This document shows, in pieces, positions 19,301 through 25,468 of a DNA stretch of 64,000 bases. The notes under the pieces are model-generated. The model saw nothing but the letters and a program-made list of their open reading frames with translations, was not told the DNA's origin and searched no databases. Position numbers and translations under genes: made by a program. Source of the stretch: Niastella yeongjuensis (GTDB lineage: Bacteria > Bacteroidota > Bacteroidia > Chitinophagales > Chitinophagaceae); contig NZ_FOCZ01000003.1 in assembly GCF_900110245.1 (NCBI RefSeq), positions 372,001 to 436,000 on the forward strand, given 5' to 3'. The number at the start of each line of letters is the position of its first letter. Position 1 is the first letter of the stretch.

Positions 19301-19417
19301 TGAATCGAACCATTCGTAAAAATACATTTTGCCTCTTCCGTCACCGGTATCGATCAATATTTTTTCAGTATGGAATTGAATTCCTGTGTTGGCTATAAGA
19401 GATATCATAGACTTCAA
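16370..19417 (-). CDS. SrfB-like ATPase of the actin/Hsp70 (ASKHA) fold
   Basis: The 1015-aa protein shows the three nucleotide motifs of the actin/Hsp70/sugar-kinase fold: phosphate-1 ALDIGNSKTSAV near residue 276, phosphate-2 SFDIGAGTSDL near 584, and the adenosine motif LLAGRPTSL near 772. Family features of SrfB (Pfam PF07520, about 1000 aa) are EILAQARMQINSFRYR near 440 and ITCPTAMSKME near 470. The first 250 residues form a family-specific N-terminal region. A second Met at residue 4 is an alternative start. It is the first gene of the nine-gene operon. Its role, perhaps chaperone-like or filament-forming, is inferred from the fold alone. Confidence 0.82.
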   Translation of the reverse strand: MKSMISLIANTGIQFHTEKILIDTGDGRGKMYFYEWFDSTENKLKLELAHYYANDDVWVRKKELFTYGYLKDGKVTDEWDVVRREIQEISKSNGVNFNMSLNKCKIENFENTWLPFPYFELNKQNNSVFGPTNWCRIKLIPTAASIAGKREYQVVFAFDTRAFYEDGNYEDEFRETPVFASEFESAKSYAPCKSEFMLIDFCSENYNCEWVNEYILRIYHHTDNIAAITPPKFVYMASYVFLVNYIRQNCNFPIVNLYKDRNVQWCTADLALDIGNSKTSAVLFDEGDFTRVRPLELQDFSNPVTKYHEPFDMRLAFHKARFGDINMLESKQFIYPSIVRLGKEANNLLYSTINENNGQEKVTTFSSPKRYLWDKRQHGFEWEPVQLKGEEKESIWLNGLSQQLNSDGSINKEGNGGRNSSYSRNSLMTLSFVEILAQARMQINSFRYRDEMGNADKPRKINRIIITCPTAMSKMEQISLRKCAEEAAIILDRFIANTYNAPFEYKELASKINIIPSVKSLSNKEESLEWTYDEATCSQFVFLYAEISKRYLNNCKEYFELYGKVRKDLPGYNQKSLTIGSFDIGAGTSDLMICSYENTNAAQTTLKPIPLFWESFYYAGDDLLQEFVRQFIIEGPHGAVKNKLIEMGKGDSASALLFDFFGMNHSSMTARDRQHRSDFNLQVSLPIALKLLELVQQHIKTKDLTFDEVFATGNYPSETILTHFEKHFGFSIKSIKWNYNIDDANLIIVKTFEPLIKKVTALMYAYKCDFVLLAGRPTSLKKVEELFQKNFPVPPNRLITLNNYRIGRWYPFQDGNGYFKNQKSIVTIGAMIGNIASDQGGLSGFSLDLSALREKMRSTADYIGIINEKTKRIDAAILSPNLHYSSIVVSGLPVTLGCRQLNTEAYPTRAFYVLDFNDEFMERKFKKNGITNIRQLKEMVESEKLKIRRQMPLNMKIAREDYALDKETLSLESVYDNNNNEFPSGYFTLQIQSLSEPENFWLDTGEFILDIKTRP

Positions 19418-19857
19418 TTAACAGCAATTAAATTTCTTTTACTAGTTATACTTCAGTAATAGGTATGGAAGGACCTTGTTAGCTGGTAGCTGTGATAGTG
19501 TAATTTTACCTATCGGTATATGTTTCCTGTTGCAGTAATGAAGAATTAGATCAGGTGAATTAGATTCCCTGAATGGATGTTGAATAAGGGGCATAATGAG
19601 TTAAAACAATCCCAAAAGGATCGCCACGATTTTGATTAGTAATCTGATAAATTAAATAGTAACCAGGGAATCATTTCCTGAGAAACAAAAATTGGTCACG
19701 CCTTTCAGATATTGGGGAAGGAATCTCGAATAAGTTGCGATGGTTGGTTGGAAGCAAAGAAAAGCAAGATATGTAAAATAAAATATAATTCAACTATTGT
19801 TATGGATAAATTTAGTAAAGCTGATTACTAACGCAGGTTACTGTAACAAATAAAGAA
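19418..19857. other. Non-coding region upstream of the Srf-like operon
   Basis: This stretch of about 440 bases must hold the operon promoter, since all nine genes point away from it. I searched by eye for the Bacteroidota -7 element (TAnnTTTG on the minus strand) and found no exact copy. The stretch is A/T-rich with several ATTAGAT-like words but no clear dyad. The promoter may be non-canonical or depend on an activator. Confidence 0.4.
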
Positions 19858-19881
19858 CCCGCCGAAGATTGCTTCGGCGGG
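19858..19881 (-). terminator. Terminator of the aldo/keto reductase operon
   Basis: CCCGCCGAAG and CTTCGGCGGG form a perfect 10-bp stem with a 4-base loop, followed on the minus strand by a T-rich tract. It lies 20 bases beyond the stop of the gene at 19902. Confidence 0.85.
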
Positions 19882-19901
19882 CTATAACGATACTTCATTT
19901 A

Positions 19902-20903
19902 TTACTGTGTTACGGGTACGCTTAATTTTTCTAACTGTTGATCAATAAATCGTAATTCATCGCTTCCAAATGAAAGATCCATAGTTGCAGCATTCTCAAT
20001 TGCCTGTTGGGCATTTCTGGCGCCTGCCAGCACAACAGAGATTCGGGGTTGCAGGGTTGTCCAGCGTAAAACCAGTTGTGATAGAGATGCCTTTTTATTT
20101 TGGGCAATGGGTTCAATAGCCTGTAAGAAAGCTTTTACTTTTTCCAGATCAAACTGTCCAAAGTACCCATTTCGATGGTCATTGTCTTTCAGTTTACTTT
20201 CTTTAAAATATTTGCCGGTTAACAAACCTCTTTCCATTGGACTGTATACAATAATGCCTGTATTGGTCTCCTGCGCATAAGGAACCAGATCATTTTCTAT
20301 TGACCGGTTAAGCATGCTGTAGGAAACCTGATTGCTTGTGAGGTGTAGGGTGCGGTCTGCTTCTTTCATTTGCGTTACACTGTAATTGCTTACACCGGCG
20401 GCGCGGACCTTACCCTGTTGTATCAATAGCTCCAGCGCTTCCATGGTTTCACTGATGGGGGTTGAGTTATCGGGCCAGTGCAGTTGCAACAGGTCGACGT
20501 AATCGGTACCCAGGCGTTGCAGGCTTTCTTCCAGTTCTTTTATCACGTTGGCTTTGGAAGCATATTTATATATGGGTAGCTTTTTTCCACCGGCTTCTGC
20601 ATCGAAGAAATATTCACCCTTGCCTTTGTTACTGCCATCCCACACCAGGCCAAATTTGGTCAGGAGTTGAATTGCGGAACGGTCTTTCCCTTTTATCGCT
20701 TCTCCAATCATTTCTTCACTTAAGCCAAAGCCATAAAAAGGAGCGGTGTCTATGGTGGTTACGCCACGGTCGAGCGACGCATGTATAGAATCGATAGCTT
20801 CTTTTTTTTCTGTGCCGCCCCACATATTGCCACCGATGGCAAATGCGCCATAGGTGATCGCTGACAGTTGTAGGTTGGTATTGCCTAGTTTTCTGTATTC
20901 CAT
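19902..20903 (-). CDS. Aldo/keto reductase
   Basis: The 333-aa protein is a full-length aldo/keto reductase, an NADPH-dependent carbonyl reductase with a (beta/alpha)8 barrel. The catalytic tetrad is visible: Asp and Tyr in TIDTAPFYG, Lys in LLTKFGLVWDG and His in LLQLHWPD. The C-terminal LVLRWTTLQPRISVVLAGAR segment is the usual cofactor-binding end. No signal peptide is seen, so it is cytoplasmic. It follows the MdaB-like gene by 11 bases, and both are divergent from a LysR regulator, which suggests one redox- or quinone-responsive unit. The natural substrate is not evident. Confidence 0.9.
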   Translation of the reverse strand: MEYRKLGNTNLQLSAITYGAFAIGGNMWGGTEKKEAIDSIHASLDRGVTTIDTAPFYGFGLSEEMIGEAIKGKDRSAIQLLTKFGLVWDGSNKGKGEYFFDAEAGGKKLPIYKYASKANVIKELEESLQRLGTDYVDLLQLHWPDNSTPISETMEALELLIQQGKVRAAGVSNYSVTQMKEADRTLHLTSNQVSYSMLNRSIENDLVPYAQETNTGIIVYSPMERGLLTGKYFKESKLKDNDHRNGYFGQFDLEKVKAFLQAIEPIAQNKKASLSQLVLRWTTLQPRISVVLAGARNAQQAIENAATMDLSFGSDELRFIDQQLEKLSVPVTQ

Positions 20904-20914
20904 TTTAAATCTGT

Positions 20915-21541
20915 TTAATTATGTTGGTTTATTAACTCGTGTTTGGTGGTTGTTTTGAATACCTGGTTCAGGTGTGCCCGGTACTTTTTCATGTCCCGGT
21001 CGATATTGGCGTTCTTTTCTACGTCGTGAAAGTGAAAGCTTTTCAGGGGTTTCATGCCGGTAAAGGCATTCATTCTATGAAACCCAAACAAGGGGCCTTC
21101 GTCCACGCTGTGTTCATTAAAGAACTCACCTGGTAATGTGAACGCGGTTTCAGGGGCGTTCCAACTGCTGGTGATCATATACTGTCTGCCATGCAGCATG
21201 CCGCCAGTTCCGTAATTGATTGCCGGATTATCTGCTTTTCGACCGTCGCTGTGATAAATACCTTTGTTATGCCCGGCAGTAAATACTTCATCGATGTATT
21301 TCTTGAATCCATTTGGCACCTGGAACCACCAGATAGGGGTGTGGTAGATGATGACATCGGCCCAAACGAATTTCTCTACTTCTTCTTTAGGAATATATCC
21401 ATCGGAGATATTAGTTTGTTTAACTTGCACCTGTTCCTGGTCGCCGAAAAAGGCAAGTGTTTCCGCTGTTACGGTGTGGTTAAACCGGCCACCTGAATGA
21501 CCGAAATGTTGTCCTGCATTTATAATTAAGATATTTTTCAT
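20915..21541 (-). CDS. MdaB-type NAD(P)H:quinone oxidoreductase
   Basis: The 208-aa flavodoxin-fold protein carries the FMN-binding start ILIINAGQHFGHSGGRFN and the core VIIYHTPIWWFQVPNGFKKY typical of MdaB (modulator of drug activity B) quinone reductases, which reduce quinones by two electrons and limit oxidative stress. Later family residues include GRQYMITSSWNAP and LPGEFFNEHSVDEGP. Length and motifs are normal. It is the first gene of a two-gene operon with the aldo/keto reductase and is divergent from a LysR-type regulator 101 bases away, the usual arrangement for a regulated detoxification gene. Confidence 0.88.
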   Translation of the reverse strand: MKNILIINAGQHFGHSGGRFNHTVTAETLAFFGDQEQVQVKQTNISDGYIPKEEVEKFVWADVIIYHTPIWWFQVPNGFKKYIDEVFTAGHNKGIYHSDGRKADNPAINYGTGGMLHGRQYMITSSWNAPETAFTLPGEFFNEHSVDEGPLFGFHRMNAFTGMKPLKSFHFHDVEKNANIDRDMKKYRAHLNQVFKTTTKHELINQHN

Positions 21542-21602
21542 TTTCCTTCTTTTTAAATTGACAGGGCAAAATTAGACCGGCACCTGGTATTATGGAAATA
21601 AG

Positions 21603-21624
21603 ATGATTTATACCTTTGTATCAT
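21603..21624 (+). promoter_or_regulatory. Dyad overlapping the lysR promoter (ATGAT-N12-ATCAT)
   Basis: The inverted repeat ATGAT-N12-ATCAT encloses TACCTTTG (21611-21618), an exact match to the Bacteroidota -7 element TAnnTTTG, 25 bases before the lysR start. A clear -33 element is not seen. Position and symmetry fit a LysR binding site that could both autorepress and control the divergent mdaB-like gene. Confidence 0.5.
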
Positions 21625-21642
21625 AAAAATAATAGTTGATGT

Positions 21643-22566
21643 ATGGTTAACCTGGAATGGTACAGGACCTTTAAAGCGATCTACAGAACGGGAACATTAA
21701 CGGGCGCTGCAGATGCCCTGTTTATTTCACAACCGGGGGTTAGTTTGCATTTGTCTTCGCTGGAGACGTATGTTGGGTACAAACTATTCGATCGTACGGG
21801 GCGTAAAATGATCCCTACGGAACGGGGTAAAGTTTTGTACAATGCCATTTCCGATGCATTGACAAAGCTGGAGGATGTGGAGATGAACTTTCAACGGTCA
21901 ATAGAAAAACATACGCCTACCATTAGTGTAGGGATGTGTTTTGAGACCTTCCAGATCACCCTTGAGCAATATGTTTCCAGACTGCCCTTTAACCTGATCA
22001 TCAGCTTTGGTGAATATCCTGAGATGCTCGATCAATTAGATAAAGGCATTCTTGACCTGATCATTACTCCCAAAAAAGGAGTTTCCGGAACCATAGAACA
22101 CGAGGCTTTTTCATCGGAAAATATTGTGCTGGTAGGCGGCAAGGACGTAGACCTCGAAGCGTTCAGAAAAGTTCATAAAACAAAAAACAGGGATAAAACC
22201 GAACATTGGCTGAAGCAACAAAAATGGTATGGCACCACGGGCGATATGGAACACCTCTTTAACTTCTGGACGCTGAATTTTGGCAAGAAACCGGAATTCA
22301 GACCGAATTATATTGTACCTAACCTGAACTCGATTGTGCGCTGTTTAAGTGGCGGGACAGGCCTGGCCGTGATCCCTGATTTTCTTTGTTATACAGAAAT
22401 TGAAAGCGGCCAGATAAAGTTGATCTGGGAGGGAGATAAGAAGGTCAAGAATACCCTTTATTTTGGAACAAGAAAGAAAACCACACATCGGGAGGAGATC
22501 GACCATATCAAAGTGTTGTTCCGTCAGGTGATGGGAAGGATCAATCAGGGGAAGAAAGGGAAATAA
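21643..22566 (+). CDS. LysR-family transcriptional regulator
   Basis: The 307-aa protein begins with a winged helix-turn-helix (NLEWYRTFKAIYRTGTLTGA, then ALFISQPGVSLHLSSLE) of the LysR family. A co-inducer-binding region follows from about residue 90 (TISVGMCFETF). Length is normal. It is divergent from the mdaB-like/aldo-keto operon, its probable target. The ligand cannot be read from the sequence; a quinone or electrophile is a guess from the neighbours. The truncated Crp/Fnr fragment begins 5 bases after its stop. Confidence 0.9.
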   Translation: MVNLEWYRTFKAIYRTGTLTGAADALFISQPGVSLHLSSLETYVGYKLFDRTGRKMIPTERGKVLYNAISDALTKLEDVEMNFQRSIEKHTPTISVGMCFETFQITLEQYVSRLPFNLIISFGEYPEMLDQLDKGILDLIITPKKGVSGTIEHEAFSSENIVLVGGKDVDLEAFRKVHKTKNRDKTEHWLKQQKWYGTTGDMEHLFNFWTLNFGKKPEFRPNYIVPNLNSIVRCLSGGTGLAVIPDFLCYTEIESGQIKLIWEGDKKVKNTLYFGTRKKTTHREEIDHIKVLFRQVMGRINQGKKGK

Positions 22567-22571
22567 ACAAC

Positions 22572-22716
22572 ATGGAATCACTTACAAAACATATAGCCGC
22601 CCTGTTTAATTTAAGTGAAGAAAATGCCGGGATATTCCTGTCGCAATTATCCAGGATGGAATTAAAGACAAATGAGGTGTTTATTGCTGAAGGACAGGTG
22701 CCAGATAGGGTTATTA
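22572..22716 (+). pseudogene. N-terminal stub of a Crp/Fnr-family regulator
   Basis: About 45 residues (SLTKHIAALFNLSEENAGIF... to EVFIAEGQVPDRV) match the start of Bacteroidota Crp/Fnr cyclic-nucleotide-domain regulators. After that the frame runs on for about 35 residues of unrelated sequence into the 3' end of the opposite-strand tag gene. The remaining cNMP-binding and HTH domains (about 150 aa) are missing, so this is a deletion remnant. The break lies near 22710. Confidence 0.7.
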
Positions 22717-22768
22717 AAACGGGTAATTGGCGAGCGGTTCAATTTGGGGTTAAAGGCTGGGGGTTAAG

Positions 22769-23317
22769 CTATTTCTTAGCCCACAGCGGTTTTTTCTTCA
22801 ACACAATGTTGTAAACGGGACAACCAGGCGCATGAGCTCCGGGCAGGTAACCAGCGCTCATGAGAAACTCATTTACTATTTCGCCGCCGGTGAACTTGAA
22901 TGTCTTTTTAAACAACTTTACCCATTCTTCTTTTGTTTTGGGATGGTTTTGCTGGAGCCAGTTCTCAAACGAACCAAATTCCTTCTGAAGGGTTACAATG
23001 GTTTTGGCATTTTCGATAGCGGCATTTATTTTTAGTTTATTGCGAATAATACCCGCATCGTGCATCAAACGTTCCCGGTCGGCCTCCTTATAGGCAGCCA
23101 CTTTTTTTATGCTGAAGTTGCTGTAGGCTTTGCGAAAAGATGCTTCCTTCTTCAAAATGGTTTCCCAGCTTAAACCGGCCTGGTTGATCTCCATGATCAA
23201 ACGGCCAAACAGTTCATCGTCGTCATGAATAGGAAAGCCATAGTAGTTATCATGGTAGTGTTTGTGCAGGCTGCGCCTGGGTTCTTCCATAGATGGGATT
23301 ACGCTGCAATAAGACAT
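22769..23317 (-). CDS. tag: DNA-3-methyladenine glycosylase I
   Basis: The 182-aa protein is a full-length Tag glycosylase, which removes 3-methyladenine from alkylated DNA in base-excision repair. Family marks are Cys4 in the start MSYCSV, YHDNYYGFPIHDDDELFGRL, the helix with QAGLSWETILKKE, and the C-terminal HAPGCPVY. In the E. coli enzyme the N-terminal Cys and the final His/Cys bind zinc, and both are present. It is transcribed alone toward the Crp/Fnr remnant. Confidence 0.92.
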   Translation of the reverse strand: MSYCSVIPSMEEPRRSLHKHYHDNYYGFPIHDDDELFGRLIMEINQAGLSWETILKKEASFRKAYSNFSIKKVAAYKEADRERLMHDAGIIRNKLKINAAIENAKTIVTLQKEFGSFENWLQQNHPKTKEEWVKLFKKTFKFTGGEIVNEFLMSAGYLPGAHAPGCPVYNIVLKKKPLWAKK

Positions 23318-23411
23318 GTGGTAGAGTATTAATGCCTAAAGGTATTAATTGTACGTGGTAATTTTTGTAGCCGGAATGGTATAAGTTGTAGTTGATTGGG
23401 TTGGCAAAAAA

Positions 23412-23437
23412 ATAGACTATCCGGGTGGATAGTCTAT
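23412..23437 (-). terminator. Terminator of the DUF7151-type lipoprotein gene
   Basis: ATAGACTATCC and GGATAGTCTAT form a perfect 11-bp stem with a GGGT loop. On the minus strand it is followed by a run of seven T, a strong intrinsic terminator. Confidence 0.88.
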
Positions 23438-23461
23438 AAGACAAGAAACCGTCGAACTATA

Positions 23462-24088
23462 TTATTTTTTATATATTTTGAGTGCTGCAGAATATAAGTA
23501 GCCGCCTGCCATTTGGTTGTTGGTTCTTAAACCGAAATTTAATTTTACAGGGCCCTTCGGCAGATCCTTTAAAAAATTGACAGTAGTAGATTTTAGTACT
23601 CCCTCCTTTGATTGGGTTGTAAGGATTGAATTGGCAATCACCTTGTTATTTGTTTGATCGTATAATTCTACAGAAGTTGTTGCCAGTCCATCGTATGAAC
23701 TAATATAAGCACTGAATGCAACCGAATCAGCCGGGTAATTTGCGATGTTGAAATCAATGGCCGACAGGGACTCCATTTCATCGGTTAGTTCAATGGCGAG
23801 ATAAGGACTTGAAGGAATGGGAAAATTTATGATCGTTTCCTTATTGTAAATGCCATTGGCATTACAAACGAAGTCTGTTTTTTGAATTTCGTTGCTGTCC
23901 AGCACATTGTTGCTGTTGGCATCGATCCCTGAAACGATCTTGACTCCGCCAACCGCACAATTGACACCGGCTGGTTCAGCTACCTGATTGATCAATGAGT
24001 TTTTTCCGGCGGGGCCATCTTCTTTTTTACAGGCTCCGAACATAATACCGGTAATAGCGACGAGAAAAAAGGGCGAACTGATCTTCAT
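23462..24088 (-). CDS. Lipoprotein with DUF7151-like domain
   Basis: The start at 24088 gives MKISSPFFLVAITGIMFGAC, a lipoprotein signal with the acylated Cys near residue 20; the frame is open for 46 more codons upstream, but these spoil the signal peptide. Residues 25-80 (DGPAGKNSLINQVAEPAG, then VNCAVGGVKIVSGIDANSNN with a LDSNEI end and FVCN) match the DUF7151 pattern of Cys-containing, DxNxN calcium-like motifs. The C-terminal 120 residues are beta-rich and may be a carbohydrate-binding-like sandwich. An outer-membrane location is likely; the function is unknown. Confidence 0.75.
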   Translation of the reverse strand: MKISSPFFLVAITGIMFGACKKEDGPAGKNSLINQVAEPAGVNCAVGGVKIVSGIDANSNNVLDSNEIQKTDFVCNANGIYNKETIINFPIPSSPYLAIELTDEMESLSAIDFNIANYPADSVAFSAYISSYDGLATTSVELYDQTNNKVIANSILTTQSKEGVLKSTTVNFLKDLPKGPVKLNFGLRTNNQMAGGYLYSAALKIYKK

Positions 24089-24280
24089 AATTACGGTTTG
24101 TTTAATAGGATGGTATATATAAACGCAACAAAAATATAAAAGCAAAAAGTCAGTGGCGGATGAATTTGATAAACGTGTCGATTTGGTGGAAAACCGCGCA
24201 TTTTCTGGCAATAACTGTGTTGCCAACCTTTGATTTTCTAATTTTGCCCCTCCGGTTTTTTACTGCAATTTTGCACCCGA

Positions 24281-25318
24281 ATGGTGCAGATAGGTAATAT
24301 ACAACTCCCTGATTTTCCTTTGTTACTCGCCCCTATGGAGGATGTGAGCGATCCGCCTTTCCGGGTGGTTTGCAAGCGCAATGGGGCCGACCTGGTGTTT
24401 ACAGAATTCATTTCCAGCGAAGGGTTGATCCGCGACGCCATCCGGTGCCGCCGGAAACTGGATATTTATGATGAGGAACGGCCTACAGGCATTCAATTGT
24501 TTGGAGGCGATGAAGAACGCCTGGCGCTGGCTGCGAAGATTGTGGATGTTACGCAGCCCGAACTGCTGGACATCAATTTTGGCTGCCCCGTAAAAGGGAT
24601 CGTTGCCCAGGGCGCCGGAGCCGGGGTGTTAAGGGATGTTGACCTGATGGTGCGATTGACCGAAGCCTGCGTAAAATCGACCAACCTGCCGGTGACAGTA
24701 AAAACCCGCCTGGGTTGGGATGATGATTCCAAAAATATTGAAGAGGTGGCGGAACGCCTGCAGGATGTAGGTATAAAAGCCCTCACTATTCATGGCCGCA
24801 CCCGCTGCCAGTTGTACAAAGGCGAGGCCGACTGGAGCCTGATTGCCAAAGTAAAGAACAATCCACGAATACATATTCCCATCTTCGGGAACGGAGATAT
24901 CAATAGTCCGCAGAAAGCGCTTGAATACAAAAACCGCTATGGAGTGGATGGCATCATGATCGGCCGCGCAGTTATCGGGTATCCCTGGCTGTTCAGGGAG
25001 ATCCGCCACTATCTGCAAACGGGCGAACTATTGCCTGCACCAACCGTATCAGAAAGGGTTGATGTATGCAAACAGCAACTGCATAAATCACTGCAATATA
25101 AAGGTCCTGTTGCCGGCATATATGCTATGCGCGGGCATTACCTGCGTTACCTTAAAGGGTTGCCTGGGGTTAAAGAATTTCGCACATCACTAATGACGCT
25201 TACGGATCCTGAGGCCATCGCTGCGGTGCTGGATGACATTCTGGTGCGTTATGAAGGGTATACCATGGAGAGAGCGCCTATTGAACTGGTGAACTATCAT
25301 GAGAATTGTCCTTTGTAA
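24281..25318 (+). CDS. dusB: tRNA-dihydrouridine synthase (DusB-like)
   Basis: The 345-aa FMN enzyme reduces uridines in the D-loop of tRNA. Visible family motifs are the start LLLAPMEDVSDPPFR, the catalytic Cys in LDINFGCPVKGIVAQGAGAG, VTVKTRLGWDD, ALTIHGRTR, and the phosphate-binding IPIFGNGDI and GIMIGRAVIGYPWLF. Subfamily assignment to DusB rather than another Dus is tentative. It is a single gene convergent with the GAF-protein gene; a long imperfect palindrome lies between them. Confidence 0.9.
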   Translation: MVQIGNIQLPDFPLLLAPMEDVSDPPFRVVCKRNGADLVFTEFISSEGLIRDAIRCRRKLDIYDEERPTGIQLFGGDEERLALAAKIVDVTQPELLDINFGCPVKGIVAQGAGAGVLRDVDLMVRLTEACVKSTNLPVTVKTRLGWDDDSKNIEEVAERLQDVGIKALTIHGRTRCQLYKGEADWSLIAKVKNNPRIHIPIFGNGDINSPQKALEYKNRYGVDGIMIGRAVIGYPWLFREIRHYLQTGELLPAPTVSERVDVCKQQLHKSLQYKGPVAGIYAMRGHYLRYLKGLPGVKEFRTSLMTLTDPEAIAAVLDDILVRYEGYTMERAPIELVNYHENCPL

Positions 25319-25344
25319 TAGGGGGTGATTATTACTTTACAACT

Positions 25345-25440
25345 TAATGGTTAACACTTGCCGTTACATGTTGCAAGTTACAGGTTGCAGGGCCCGCTTT
25401 ATTAACCTTGTAACCTGTAACTTGAAACCCGTAACCATTA
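25345..25440. repeat. Long imperfect palindrome between convergent genes
   Basis: Outer arms TAATGGTTA and TAACCATTA and inner arms CAAGTTACAGGTTGC and GTAACCTGTAACTTG (14 of 15 pair) form one interrupted stem of about 96 bases, with a GC-rich loop. It probably serves as a bidirectional terminator for dusB and the GAF gene, and may belong to an intergenic palindrome family. Confidence 0.75.
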
Positions 25441-25468
25441 CTTAAGTGTGCCACAAATTGTTTTTACC

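Noticed and set aside
1659-19417. Idea that tRNA-Ser and the integrase remnant mark the end of an island carrying the Srf-like operon
   Set aside because: The tRNA 3' end points left, toward the integrase, so an element integrated there would extend away from the operon. No second att-like copy was found near 19.4 kb.
19418-19857. Consensus promoter for the Srf-like operon
   Set aside because: No exact TAnnTTTG was found on the minus strand, so no promoter is claimed.
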